From a virus: a stretch of 23,527 bases of DNA. Position numbers and translations under genes: made by a program. The stretch lies in IMG/VR virus record IMGVR_UViG_3300028829_000115, positions 1 to 23,527 of that record; one strand, 5' to 3'. The notes beneath the pieces are model-generated. The model was not told the DNA's origin. It ran no database searches and saw nothing but the letters and a program-made list of their open reading frames with translations. The stretch's first letter is position 1; the number at the start of each line of letters is the position of its first letter. Below, piece after piece: positions 6,352 through 14,843 of the stretch.

Positions 6352-8493
6352 TTATCTGTATCCTGCATCTTGATAAGTGAGACCCCACCCCTGAATACTA
6401 TAGGGAGCCTCCGTACCCAAAGATGTAATGACGAAACCGATAGCTCGCCCTGAACCTTGGATATTCTTTTCTAGCACTGGGCTAGAAGATCCGCCGAAGG
6501 TAAAGTCTGAATTGTACGTTCCTCCGGTGGTGAAGTAGCGCAATAGAGCGCCTCGTGTAGATAGTTCGTATGAGCCAGGATTAAATTTATTAGGATCATC
6601 CCAGTCGTAGTAAACAGCCATATTAAACGTAGAAGTGCCTTCTGGCCGAGTGTAGATAGATACTTTATGGAATATTTTGCGCCGCTCCGTAGAATCAAAG
6701 TAGAAAAATGGAGTGGCATATACTGCTAGGACATCTGAGCCATTAAAGTCGTTTCCCGACTCTTGCTTATATATATTGCCATCAACATCCCCATGAACAA
6801 TAGTTTCTACGTCGTTAATTAAGTTGGATGCATTTACAAAGGATCTAATACCAAGTAGCTCACCAAACTCCCAACCGACTCGGTTATCAGCAAATCGTAA
6901 ACCACCGATAATACCTTGAGCATCTGCCGCAGCAACGGTCTCTGTAGGGAAGAAATATCTAAACTGAGACTTGTTACGAATGACAACCGAACTCATTAAA
7001 TCTAAGTTAAAGTTCTCTGGTAATGCTCTTAAAAGTTGCTGAATAGGCTTAGAAACTGTCTGTAATTCAACGTCACCAATACGGGCCGTACCTTGCAAAG
7101 GTCGAATACCATCAGAAGCTAAGAAGAGTACGTCACCCCCAATTTCAATAACGCTATCCGCAGCGACACATCCAGTGTTATTTGCAACTTCAGAAAGAAC
7201 AAAGTCAGAAGAGTTGTTTCCTGTAATTCGTTTAATTTTATTCTTGCCAAATACAAATAACGAATCTCGGAACTTAGCGATTGCAGTAATGGGGAAGCCT
7301 ACATTGATAGCTCCACCACCTGAAGCTGCCGTGTAATCTAAGTCATTGTTGGGGGCGCTAAATACTAAAAAGTTAGGAAAGAGGCTCATCCCAGAAAAAA
7401 AAGTATGATTTCTAAAATCATCAACGAGAGAAGCGCTCTCTATATTAAACTCAGTAGTTTCGTGAATATAGAACCAATTTACTGCCGTACCGCCTACATT
7501 ATTCTGGCTAGCAACAGACGAAGCAGTAGCTAACTCAAATGTATATGATGCGGTAGATACTACTGTTGCTACAGTGAAGTCTAAGCTATTTGCTGATTGC
7601 CCACCTAAATCAACGTTAATATTTGTGAACCTTACAGTATCTCCGGTGGCTAATCCGTGATCTGCATGGACAACAGTTACTGTAGCATCACCGTTACCGG
7701 TACTAAAAGGATTGCTTAATTGATTTTCTGTGTCAGGATCGCTCGTTCCCTGTTGATCATAAATTTGTAAAAAGGCTGCCGTAGCATGACGAACTGGTTT
7801 ATTAACACCATCCACAATAACGTGAACTTCTTTTCCAGTAAAGCTGTGCTCAGTGGTTCTAAGCTTATTTACCCCAATAGCTGATCTATTTTGTATACTA
7901 GCAGCGGTAGATAAATTAACCCAACCTACCCCACTCTGATGTTCAAAGATCGAGTAGTTTCGACTTACTGTAAAAAATATATTAGCAGCCGAACTAGAGA
8001 CAGTAGAAACTGAAGCACTCGATGCGGTAAAGGTAAAAGAATCAGTCGTAGCTACAGAAGTTACCGCAAATTCTCTAGCATTTAGATTGAGTCCACCAAG
8101 ACTGCTCGATACGTTAGTGAAGGTTACAAATTCTCCAACTGCCAATCCATGAGCAGAAGCTGTCACAGTAACAAAAGCAGATCCAGACGTAAGCGCAATA
8201 GCACCAACAGGAAGAGCAGCAGATGTAGAGTCAATCTCGTTACGTCGGGCAGCGTATACAGTGTTGTTGTGAATCCAGACCCCTAGAGTTTTGCCTACAC
8301 CTGGGACAGTAGGATTGTCTGAATCATATGGAGTAAAGCCATTAATACGACGGTATCCGCCGAACTGAGACACCTCAAAGTTTATCATACGAATAGCAGA
8401 ACCTGGATTGGTACCTGCTAACGTAAGAGAATCCTCGTTAGTATAAAGGCCACCTCGTGATATGATGGTTGCGTCACGAAGATTATCAGGCAT
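6352..8493 (-). CDS. Tail nozzle-like protein (tail tubular protein B / P22 gp10 type)
   Basis: 713 residues. Position directly after the adaptor gene, size and beta-rich sequence fit the nozzle of short-tailed phages, a hexamer that closes the tail below the adaptor ring. The N-terminus (LTLAGTNPGSAIRMINFEVS, near residues 23-42) and later segments such as GFPITAIAKFRDSLFVFGK and LFLASDGIRPLQG resemble the propeller-like repeats of nozzle proteins. Two copies of an insert domain are present at about residues 103-170 and 265-338. Each has HGL.(V/T)G(E/D).V.FTN, then LGG, a Phe-Val stretch, and (S/Y).TF. The start overlaps the adaptor stop as TAATG, so the genes are coupled. Identification is by pattern and order, not by a catalytic motif. 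Confidence 0.75.
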   Translation of the reverse strand: MPDNLRDATIISRGGLYTNEDSLTLAGTNPGSAIRMINFEVSQFGGYRRINGFTPYDSDNPTVPGVGKTLGVWIHNNTVYAARRNEIDSTSAALPVGAIALTSGSAFVTVTASAHGLAVGEFVTFTNVSSSLGGLNLNAREFAVTSVATTDSFTFTASSASVSTVSSSAANIFFTVSRNYSIFEHQSGVGWVNLSTAASIQNRSAIGVNKLRTTEHSFTGKEVHVIVDGVNKPVRHATAAFLQIYDQQGTSDPDTENQLSNPFSTGNGDATVTVVHADHGLATGDTVRFTNINVDLGGQSANSLDFTVATVVSTASYTFELATASSVASQNNVGGTAVNWFYIHETTEFNIESASLVDDFRNHTFFSGMSLFPNFLVFSAPNNDLDYTAASGGGAINVGFPITAIAKFRDSLFVFGKNKIKRITGNNSSDFVLSEVANNTGCVAADSVIEIGGDVLFLASDGIRPLQGTARIGDVELQTVSKPIQQLLRALPENFNLDLMSSVVIRNKSQFRYFFPTETVAAADAQGIIGGLRFADNRVGWEFGELLGIRSFVNASNLINDVETIVHGDVDGNIYKQESGNDFNGSDVLAVYATPFFYFDSTERRKIFHKVSIYTRPEGTSTFNMAVYYDWDDPNKFNPGSYELSTRGALLRYFTTGGTYNSDFTFGGSSSPVLEKNIQGSGRAIGFVITSLGTEAPYSIQGWGLTYQDAGYR

Positions 8494-9209
8494 TACTTTT
8501 CCCCGTGAGGGACATTAATCAAACGATTAACGCGAGTATCTCTAATGTCAGTAAATCTATTAACAAGCATTTTTCTCATGTTCTTGACGCCATCCTCAAA
8601 GCGCTGTCGAGCGATAGCGGCCTGTTGAGAATTGTCACGGAACATATAACAGTGGTACATTGCACCATCAATGACTACGTTCTTAAAACCATCAGGAACG
8701 GCCATAGTATCAGTAGCAGAAACTAAATCAGTTTGATATTTAAAATAGTCATAAGTGACAGTATATGCTTTATCAGGGACAGGGGTAAAACCTACACGAT
8801 TGTCGAGGGTACGATAAACGTACTGCGGTGTATCAAAATCACCAACGACGGCATTGCCATCTCTCTCGTAGTAGCGTTGAATAAAAGTATCCCAGTTAAT
8901 CTCTTTTATGCGACGAGCGTCAATATTGTTACCGTCATCTTTAGCAATGCGAAAGGAATCTAAGTCAGCGGTTTTCATATCGCTCTCTAAAGCGTATACA
9001 GCAGTACCAGTAGACATAGTGATTGTAGCTTCAGAGTGGTTAAAAGGAAACTCAAATTGCTCTTGCCCAACTTCTTGCAGACTAAAATTAATCGCATCTT
9101 TAACTTGAGCATGAAAACCAATTGTCGTAATAAAGTCAGCCGTAGTCATCTGAACTTCATTTAAACGACGAAGAGTATCATTTACAAGTGTGATAAAAGT
9201 TGTTGCCAT
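8493..9209 (-). CDS. Head-tail adaptor (tail tubular protein A-like)
   Basis: 238 residues. The N-terminal helices (FITLVNDTLRRLNEV, then AQVKDAINFSLQEVGQEQ), a central beta region with YVYRTLDNRVGFTPVPDKAY, and a C-terminal helical part (FKNVVIDGAMYHCYMFRDN) match the layout of podovirus adaptor proteins. These form a ring that joins the portal to the nozzle. The ATG follows the stop of the upstream gene directly (TAAATG) and lacks a good Shine-Dalgarno sequence, which suggests re-initiation. Its order, just before the nozzle-like gene, supports the call. Family membership is recalled from pattern, without a search. Confidence 0.75.
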   Translation of the reverse strand: MATTFITLVNDTLRRLNEVQMTTADFITTIGFHAQVKDAINFSLQEVGQEQFEFPFNHSEATITMSTGTAVYALESDMKTADLDSFRIAKDDGNNIDARRIKEINWDTFIQRYYERDGNAVVGDFDTPQYVYRTLDNRVGFTPVPDKAYTVTYDYFKYQTDLVSATDTMAVPDGFKNVVIDGAMYHCYMFRDNSQQAAIARQRFEDGVKNMRKMLVNRFTDIRDTRVNRLINVPHGEK

Positions 9210-10028
9210 TTATGCTGCTTTCAACCATGCAATCGGTACATTTGATCCCAATGAAAAGGAACCTTTTTTAACATCAGCGTCTACCGTCGTCGTAAATACA
9301 GAGTTTCCGTATGCATGAAATTTAATCTTTTTATCCCTAGATAGGATTTGAATAATCTTAGTAGCTTCTTGGGCCATACCTAAGTATTCAGCATTTGTAT
9401 GAAACTTTAAGCCCCGTGCATGGTCATTTACAAGAAGTTTAGGGTGATCATTCTTAATAAAGTTATTACGATTGACATTTAGGATCATGGTCCCGTCAGT
9501 ATCTTCTTTAAACCCGCAATCAAATCCTGTAATGTGTATTTCTTTATAACCTAACCATGCACATAAAAATAAAGCTTGAGCAGTAGAATTAGAACCACCT
9601 GCAATTAAATTAGGTGGCATCCACTCATTTGAAGAAATAGTATTAAACTTAAAAACTTTGCAGCCTTTAGCTACATCAAATACTTCAGGTTTAATTTGAG
9701 TTGAGAACAAGTAGTTTGTTTTTTTGTTTTTCCAAACTCTGTTAGGTTCGTTATCTCCTGCATCAACATGGATACAATAATGTGGTGTAACGCCTATGTT
9801 CTCTAAATACTCTACGGTCTTAGATGCAAAGATATCCCCTTTCCAATTTTGGATAAGAGGATGGAACTCCCTAATAGTGGGACCGCCAGCACAGATTAAA
9901 ACTTTGTCTTTTCTTTTTCTAGCACTATTTTTTAGTTTAGAGATCCACGGAACTTTTTGGTCTTTGTTTATTTCATAATGTTTTTTTAATGTATCATCAT
10001 CAATAGAACATTTAAGTGTAACTTCCAT
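9210..10028 (-). CDS. DUF115 / MptE-like family protein, possible transferase
   Basis: 272 residues. Motifs fit the DUF115 (MptE-like) Rossmann fold: KVLICAGGPTIREFHPLI at 43-60, in place of the usual GaGPSL loop; PHYCIHVDAGDNEP at 82-95; and GGSNSTAQALFLCAWLGYKE (144-163) followed by IHITGFDCGF (164-173). This fold is shared by pterin pyrophosphokinases and by enzymes of sugar transfer on flagella and capsules, so the substrate is open. The gene sits between capsid and adaptor genes, where no such enzyme is needed for assembly. It is AT- and Lys-rich compared with both neighbours, so it looks like inserted cargo. AGGAG 5 nt before the ATG gives it a good ribosome site. Modification of the virion or cell surface is inferred. 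Confidence 0.7.
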   Translation of the reverse strand: MEVTLKCSIDDDTLKKHYEINKDQKVPWISKLKNSARKRKDKVLICAGGPTIREFHPLIQNWKGDIFASKTVEYLENIGVTPHYCIHVDAGDNEPNRVWKNKKTNYLFSTQIKPEVFDVAKGCKVFKFNTISSNEWMPPNLIAGGSNSTAQALFLCAWLGYKEIHITGFDCGFKEDTDGTMILNVNRNNFIKNDHPKLLVNDHARGLKFHTNAEYLGMAQEATKIIQILSRDKKIKFHAYGNSVFTTTVDADVKKGSFSLGSNVPIAWLKAA

Positions 10029-10046
10029 AGATACTCCTGTAAAGTC

Positions 10047-10070
10047 GGGGAGGCCCGTTAAGACCTCCCC
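10047..10070 (-). terminator. Terminator-like hairpin after the capsid module
   Basis: On the minus strand GGGGAGG and CCTCCCC form a perfect 7-bp stem around a 10-nt loop, 8 nt past the stop of the gene at 10079-10591. The following tract is GACTTTAC, a weak U-run, so termination is probably partial. It would lower expression of genes downstream of the capsid module. Confidence 0.55.
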
Positions 10071-10078
10071 TGGTTTAG

Positions 10079-10591
10079 TTAAGCAGTGTCACGATCAACT
10101 TCGTTAGGACCAAGTTTTGCGGTCATATCAGTGAAGAACGCAATAACGCGAACCTGCCCAGTAGCAATAGCAGTATCACCAGCCGTTGCAATCTTGACAT
10201 CAATCGTGTCAATAGCAGAAGCTGGGTTAACGGTATTGGCACCGAAAGGAGCAAGACCGTTAGTGCCGATTGCTAAGAAGCCAGTGGAGGTTGCATCACC
10301 ACCGTCGATGAAGTCATCGCCTTCAGCAATATCAATGTCAAGGGTACAAACTGAACTGTTGACGGCAGTAACTACCTCAGCAGCAGCCCCATGAATCATC
10401 GTATTAGCAGGGACATCAATTACTTGGAAAACGTCACCAGCCGCCAAGGCAGAACCTTTAGCAGTAGTGGCCTCAGCAAAGTCGAGGGTAAACTCAACAG
10501 CGTAAGGCATCTGAGCGCCCAGGCGGGCTTTGTGGTTAGTGGAGGTGGCAGCGCCATTAGCAACACCACCTACAGTCATATCAATAGCCAT
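10079..10591 (-). CDS. Small capsid-associated protein, probable decoration or head protein
   Basis: 170 residues, Ala-, Thr- and Asp-rich, acidic and predicted mostly beta, with no membrane segment. It begins MAIDMTVGGVANGAATST and contains VFQVIDVPANTMIHGAAAEV and GQVRVIAFFTDM. It lies 14 nt after the capsid gene and is followed by a terminator-like hairpin, so it should be made in large amounts with the capsid protein. Its start has a very strong AAGGGGGG 8 nt upstream. Proteins of this size and position are often head decoration or fibre proteins. I recall similar proteins after the capsid gene in marine podoviruses, but the role is not shown by any motif. Confidence 0.7.
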   Translation of the reverse strand: MAIDMTVGGVANGAATSTNHKARLGAQMPYAVEFTLDFAEATTAKGSALAAGDVFQVIDVPANTMIHGAAAEVVTAVNSSVCTLDIDIAEGDDFIDGGDATSTGFLAIGTNGLAPFGANTVNPASAIDTIDVKIATAGDTAIATGQVRVIAFFTDMTAKLGPNEVDRDTA

Positions 10592-10605
10592 GATCTATAC
10601 CCCCC

Positions 10606-11664
10606 TTATTCGTAAGTGTTATAGATGGCACGAACAATCGCTTCAGGACGAAGCAATTTGCGACCATACAGATGCAGACCACGGACAACATCAGAGAAGC
10701 TGTCATTATCACGATAGGTCTCGACTTTTTCAATTTGTGAAGCTGTAGCAACAGCCGAATCGTGACCAGCAACGATTGCACCGAAGTTGGTTGGAGAACC
10801 GTTTGTATCAACAGTGCCTGGACCTGTACCCAATGATGGGAGGTTGTTAGACATATAGATACGGAAACCACGAACCATGCCGTCGATGATACGACCGTTA
10901 CGGAGGATATCACCAGCGTCTTGGCGACCAGCGAAGTCGTTGCTCAGCAATTTGCTGTTTTCGTCGTTGAGCAATTCAGCAAACACTGGATCAACAACGA
11001 GCCAACGACCATCACGATCAACGTTTTGTTGGTCAAGTTTACGAGCCATACGGTTGATAACCGCCAGAGGCGAAACAGCGTTTGTGTTAGCGCCAACAGG
11101 AATCGAGTCAGCCGAACCACCACCGAAGTCGGTGAAGTCCAAAGACATAGAAGCCAAAAGGCCATCAGCAGCAACTGTGCTAATAGGATCGGTGCCGGAC
11201 TTGTCAGCAGCAACACGAGCAGTATCTGCATTAGTATGTAATGAAGATTGCTTGTAGCCCGTCATGTAACCAAAGATTTCTTGGTCAAACTGATCCCGCA
11301 ACCGATAACCGGCACGGTCAGTAGCCATTGATTCAAAGTTCACATGGGAATGTGCTTCTTCAATGTCATCAATTTTGAAAGCGAAGTAGTTAGCTTGGTC
11401 AACGACCAAGGTGTAATCTTCGTCATCCAGCTCTTGTGGAACAACTTGAGTGCCACGCGAGTAAGCAGAAACCGAGATTTCTGGCTCTTTGATAATGCGG
11501 ACGGTATCGCCAAAGTTAGCGATCTCGCCAAAGTAATCGTTGTTAGTAATGTCCTCACAGATGGAGGTTTTACGAAAGGCAGTTTGGACCTTCTTGGAAT
11601 AGATGATTGGCGAAAAATTGCCGTTAGGAAGGTTCGCGTATCCTGCCGCACTTCTAAATGCCAT
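10606..11664 (-). CDS. Major capsid protein
   Basis: 352 residues. Order (scaffold directly upstream, decoration-like gene downstream), length and composition fit an HK97-fold coat protein of podovirus type. Patterns seen are FGDTVRIIKEPEISVSAY near residues 51-68, then DQANYFAFKIDDIEEAHS (about 89-106), AGYRLRDQFDQEIFGYM, RDGRWLVVDPVFAELL, and a C-terminal RGLHLYGRKLLRPEAIVRAI. It is a single full-length frame with no frameshift. Transcription probably comes from the consensus promoter at 11882-11910 through a 211-nt leader. AAAGGAG, 7 nt before the ATG, is the strongest ribosome site in the window. Both fit the most abundant virion protein. Confidence 0.88.
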   Translation of the reverse strand: MAFRSAAGYANLPNGNFSPIIYSKKVQTAFRKTSICEDITNNDYFGEIANFGDTVRIIKEPEISVSAYSRGTQVVPQELDDEDYTLVVDQANYFAFKIDDIEEAHSHVNFESMATDRAGYRLRDQFDQEIFGYMTGYKQSSLHTNADTARVAADKSGTDPISTVAADGLLASMSLDFTDFGGGSADSIPVGANTNAVSPLAVINRMARKLDQQNVDRDGRWLVVDPVFAELLNDENSKLLSNDFAGRQDAGDILRNGRIIDGMVRGFRIYMSNNLPSLGTGPGTVDTNGSPTNFGAIVAGHDSAVATASQIEKVETYRDNDSFSDVVRGLHLYGRKLLRPEAIVRAIYNTYE

Positions 11665-11875
11665 GAGTTTTCTCCTTTAAGAAAGTGCATAAAAGAGCTA
11701 ACGAGGGACACTTCAAGGCTGACAAGGATAGGGTGGGAAGAAGATCCGGCCTAAATTATCAGGTAGTTGAAGGCTAGGGTTAGCCTTTGAAAGAGTGGAG
11801 GAGCCTTATTGCCCCTCTCACCAGTAAGTTTTTTAGCGGTAGTCTCTAAATAGAGAGGCGCTATTTTAGTATTGA
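11665..11875 (-). promoter_or_regulatory. 5' leader of the capsid transcript with three hairpins
   Basis: Between the promoter and the capsid gene is a 211-nt non-coding leader. Read on the minus strand it holds TAGCG/CGCTA enclosing a TCTCT/AGAGA stem (11834-11863), a GC-rich hairpin GUGa-GAGGGGC/GCUCCUC-CAC with one bulge and one GU pair (11795-11821), and a perfect AAGGCTA-ACCC-TAGCCTT hairpin (11770-11787). None is followed by a U-run on this strand, so they are more likely to stabilise or process the message than to stop transcription. Confidence 0.6.
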
Positions 11876-11881
11876 AGTCAC

Positions 11882-11910
11882 ATTATATCAGAGTGAAAAA
11901 CGCTTGTCAA
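11882..11910 (-). promoter_or_regulatory. Consensus sigma70 promoter for the capsid genes
   Basis: On the minus strand TTGACA (11905-11910), 17 nt and TATAAT (11882-11887) match the consensus at all twelve bases, and TG lies at the extended -10 position. It starts 8 nt after the scaffold stop codon. Expected transcription start is near 11875. A near copy lies at 22373-22401. Confidence 0.9.
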
Positions 11911-11918
11911 GTAAAAAA

Positions 11919-12755
11919 TTACCTTGCAGCACCAGAAATATCATATTCAAAGTTACCGGAGCGAATAGCATCTTCAATCTCTTTTTCAAACTTTTCGTAA
12001 TCTCGACCAGAAAGACCCTTAACACGAGACTCTGACCAAGCTTTGCGCTCACCAGCCGGTTCATCTGAACGACGGCCACGGCTAACTGCTTTAGCAGCAT
12101 CCGTATTGTTCTTCTTAGTCTTACGACCTGTCTCAGCTTTATACAAGTCGATAGCCTTAGCAGCACCTAAGAAGTCTGTATCATTGTCATATAAGGCGCT
12201 TTGAATCCACTTAGGCTGTTCGCCAACCCATTCATGAAAGGATGAATCATTCCGAAGCTCATCAAAGTCTGGATGTAATCGAGCTAATTCAGTTTCAGCT
12301 TTTTCACGGGCAATTTTATTTTCTAGCTCTTCAACAACTTTAAGCTTTTGCTCAACTTCGCCTCGTGCTTCTTGGGCTTTTTTAGTGGCAATAGTTTCGA
12401 CGATCTTTGCTACGTCTGGATATTTTCCTGCCCAGGCTTCTAACTCTTCATCAGACTTAGGTAATTTAACCTGCTTCTTAGTTAGAGCTTCAACCTGTTC
12501 CTCAAGCTGTCGCAACTTCCGATCACTATCTTCCTGAGTCCTTTGCATATGACGACGTAGATCACCATATCGTTTTTTAAATGTTTGCTCCTCAGCGTTT
12601 AGATTTTGATCAGCTTCTTCTTCTTCACGTTCCTCGATACCTTTATTACGTTCTGCCTCCAACTCAGCCAATTCTGCTTCATCTTCAGCAATATGGTCTC
12701 GTTTGTACTTCATAGTTGCAACGCGGTCTTGATTTACTTCAGCAGTCATATTCAT
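11919..12755 (-). CDS. Capsid scaffolding protein
   Basis: 278 residues, highly charged and mostly helical, with no cysteine. Coiled-coil segments are clear at about 20-60 (EDEAELAELEAERNKG) and 75-165 (RKLRQLEEQVEALTKKQ, then EVEQKLKVVEELENKIAREK). A conserved-looking block HPDFDELRNDSSFHEWVGEQ (about 171-190) and a basic, glycine-containing C-terminus follow. Scaffolds guide capsid assembly and leave the shell before or during packaging. The gene lies directly upstream of the capsid gene, the standard place. GAGGAG about 8 nt before the first ATG supports that start; a second ATG two codons later is possible. The capsid promoter begins just past its stop. Confidence 0.82.
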   Translation of the reverse strand: MNMTAEVNQDRVATMKYKRDHIAEDEAELAELEAERNKGIEEREEEEADQNLNAEEQTFKKRYGDLRRHMQRTQEDSDRKLRQLEEQVEALTKKQVKLPKSDEELEAWAGKYPDVAKIVETIATKKAQEARGEVEQKLKVVEELENKIAREKAETELARLHPDFDELRNDSSFHEWVGEQPKWIQSALYDNDTDFLGAAKAIDLYKAETGRKTKKNNTDAAKAVSRGRRSDEPAGERKAWSESRVKGLSGRDYEKFEKEIEDAIRSGNFEYDISGAAR

Positions 12756-12830
12756 AGTATTCTCCTCAATGGGGGTCTCTAGTTGCCTAACACCATGTCA
12801 GGGGTAAAGAGTAGCCCGCAAATGTTAAAG

Positions 12831-14603
12831 TTAGTAATCCATTAAGCCGCCACGTTTGGCAGTCTTAACATTTTCAACTACTCTTCTATAGCCGATACCA
12901 GGAATGAATTTAAATTCAGGGGATGGGTCTTTATCAGGGTCTAATTGTTCTTCTGTAATTATCCCAGAATTTAAAAGAGGTTCACCACCATCATTATCTG
13001 GTTCTCCCTCTGGCCCCTCATCTGGAGGATCTAACTCGTCCATAGCATTTGGATCTCTATCCATTTCTTTTCCTATAACACCCGCCGCAAGACCTATGAC
13101 ACCAGGAACGTTAGACATTAGACCAACCAAAGATCTAAATGGAGAGGGTTCTTCTATTTTAGGAGTAGTAGGTAAATTAGGCAAGGCATTAATATTAGAC
13201 TGAGCAAACCCTGGTGAAGTAGTAGCTTCCTGAAGTTCTTTTTCAGCTTCTTGATAAGTGTCACTACCAGGAGCAGGTTCCGCCCCTGGCGATCCAGTAT
13301 TGGTTGGTGTGTCTTCATCTTCTTCACCTAACGTATCATCTTGCCCGATATCGCCGCCTTGAGCAAAAGGCATAGCCATCATACCGCTAGGGTGTGGCTT
13401 GGCAATAACTAAAGTGGTTTTAACAACACCCTCTGGTTCGTCTAGGTATTCCATCTCATCATCGTCTTCCTCAACCATACCATTTTCATCTACGTTTTCG
13501 ATGATGTCAAGATCTTCCATTTGCTGTAACTGCTGTAGAGCACCCTTATGCATTTCAACAATACGCTCAAGACCGAGGTATCTTACAACATTGGCAGGTA
13601 ACACATACTCTCCGGTAGACAGGTACGCTGGGATATCGTCGGCCACTTCCTCTGGTGTTGCGCCCGGAGGAGGGTCAGCAGGTTCTTCATCATCGTCTTT
13701 AACAAAATCAACTTCTTTTTCAACAGAACCTCCTTCATTCATTTTTGCGGGATTAATCTTATCTTCTTGAAAGAACTCTTCGGCTGCTCTGTCGAGAGTG
13801 TTTTTTTGAGGCATACCACCTTCTTGGAACGACGAACTCTTACCCTCCTCTTCAACAGAAGTAACACCTAATTCTAAAGCAAGTTTCTTCATGAGGTTTT
13901 CATATTCTTCATCAGACATTTCTTCAACTGAAGAAAGATCAGGACTAGCGGTGTAATCCGCAGATTCCATATTTTTATTCTCAGCCATATCTTCAAAAGG
14001 ATTTTTTGTATAATCAGGAGATTCTTCACTACGAGACATCATCGGGGTTGGTCTAGGCTCTGGGGTGACTGACATAGCATCAACCATTTGTTCTTCCATA
14101 GGACGAGGTTCTGGAGTAGGGGGAATAGTGCCTGCTTCTTTTTTTAATTGAGTTGTTAAATCCTGAAATCGAGAAACAATGCCTTTACGGCCAGAAGCAG
14201 GATTATCTCGCGCTTCTATATACTCTTCGTTATTAACATATTCATCAGCAGCTTGATCAAAATTGCCTTCATTAATTAAAGAAACAGTACGAGGACTATT
14301 AGCATTAGTTAATGATCCACGGAAAACTTCACTCGTAACAAGAACTTTAAGTTCAGGAGACATTTGATCAAAATTACTAAAGGTACGTTTTGCAACTTCA
14401 GTCTTTTCATCAATATCTTTATCTAATAAATTAAGAGCCTCTTCTTCTGTAATAGTTTGCCCAGGTTTGACATCAGGACCATAATGCCCATAACCAATTG
14501 TAGGAAACTTCTCTCCAGAAAAAAGAACTTCAGCTTTAGGCTGAAACCCCTCTTCTTGTATTAAGTATTGCTTTAGCATACTTTTAAATTCGTTGTCTGA
14601 CAT
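12831..14603 (-). CDS. Virion protein with N-terminal lysozyme-like (GH24-type) domain
   Basis: 590 residues. Residues 1-155 resemble phage lysozymes of the T4 type: IQEEGF with a candidate catalytic Glu at 17 or 18, FPTIGYGHYG at 33-42, ITEEEALNLLDKDI at 51-64, and a C-terminal helix pair. The rest is a long acidic, Pro- and Glu-rich chain. It contains EEVADDIPAYLSTGEYVLPA (318-337) and then VVRYLGLERI, a motif I recall from marine-phage virion proteins. A hydrophobic stretch lies at about 491-511 and the protein ends AKRGGLMDY. A lysozyme fused to a structural chain fits a virion-borne enzyme that opens the cell wall at entry, not a free endolysin. Its place between portal and scaffold supports packing in the head. 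Enzyme activity is inferred. Confidence 0.75.
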   Translation of the reverse strand: MSDNEFKSMLKQYLIQEEGFQPKAEVLFSGEKFPTIGYGHYGPDVKPGQTITEEEALNLLDKDIDEKTEVAKRTFSNFDQMSPELKVLVTSEVFRGSLTNANSPRTVSLINEGNFDQAADEYVNNEEYIEARDNPASGRKGIVSRFQDLTTQLKKEAGTIPPTPEPRPMEEQMVDAMSVTPEPRPTPMMSRSEESPDYTKNPFEDMAENKNMESADYTASPDLSSVEEMSDEEYENLMKKLALELGVTSVEEEGKSSSFQEGGMPQKNTLDRAAEEFFQEDKINPAKMNEGGSVEKEVDFVKDDDEEPADPPPGATPEEVADDIPAYLSTGEYVLPANVVRYLGLERIVEMHKGALQQLQQMEDLDIIENVDENGMVEEDDDEMEYLDEPEGVVKTTLVIAKPHPSGMMAMPFAQGGDIGQDDTLGEEDEDTPTNTGSPGAEPAPGSDTYQEAEKELQEATTSPGFAQSNINALPNLPTTPKIEEPSPFRSLVGLMSNVPGVIGLAAGVIGKEMDRDPNAMDELDPPDEGPEGEPDNDGGEPLLNSGIITEEQLDPDKDPSPEFKFIPGIGYRRVVENVKTAKRGGLMDY

Positions 14604-14605
14604 GG

Positions 14606-14842
14606 TTAATCCCTTTTGAGTTCTCCGAGCGCCCTAACATCGTCTTTGATGTAGACCAATCTCTTGAGTGCTGCGATAGCACCCTGCGCCCTATGAAGGG
14701 CAACTGGATCTTCCGACTGTTCTAAGAGTTTGTGTTGCTCAGTAATCTTTACCTCTAAAAAGGTGCTAAACCACTGCTTAAACTCTGGTTGATTCACGAT
14801 AGGAAAAAGCTGTCGGATATCGTCTCTTTCTCGCTCATTCAT
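14606..14842 (-). CDS. Small helical protein after the portal
   Basis: 78 residues from the ATG chosen here (14840-14842), which follows the portal stop by 1 nt with GGTGG 8 nt upstream. A GTG 18 nt earlier would add six residues inside the portal frame and has a weaker site. The protein is helical and charged (MNERERDDIRQLFPIVNQ, then HRAQGAIAALKRLVYIKDD) with no membrane segment. It ends 2 nt before the lysozyme-fusion gene. The function is unknown; a small assembly or head-completion role is suggested only by position. Confidence 0.7.
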   Translation of the reverse strand: MNERERDDIRQLFPIVNQPEFKQWFSTFLEVKITEQHKLLEQSEDPVALHRAQGAIAALKRLVYIKDDVRALGELKRD

Positions 14843-14843
14843 A

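Noticed and set aside
6350-6388. Upstream ATG adding MGSHLSRCRIQII to the fibre
   Set aside because: It lies inside the nozzle-like gene; the extra residues do not fit the fibre N-terminus, and the ATG at 6349 directly follows the upstream stop.
11340-11754. Overlapping frames on both strands across the capsid gene start
   Set aside because: They are shadows of the capsid gene; the minus-strand one begins in the leader just before the strong ribosome site, which serves the capsid ATG.
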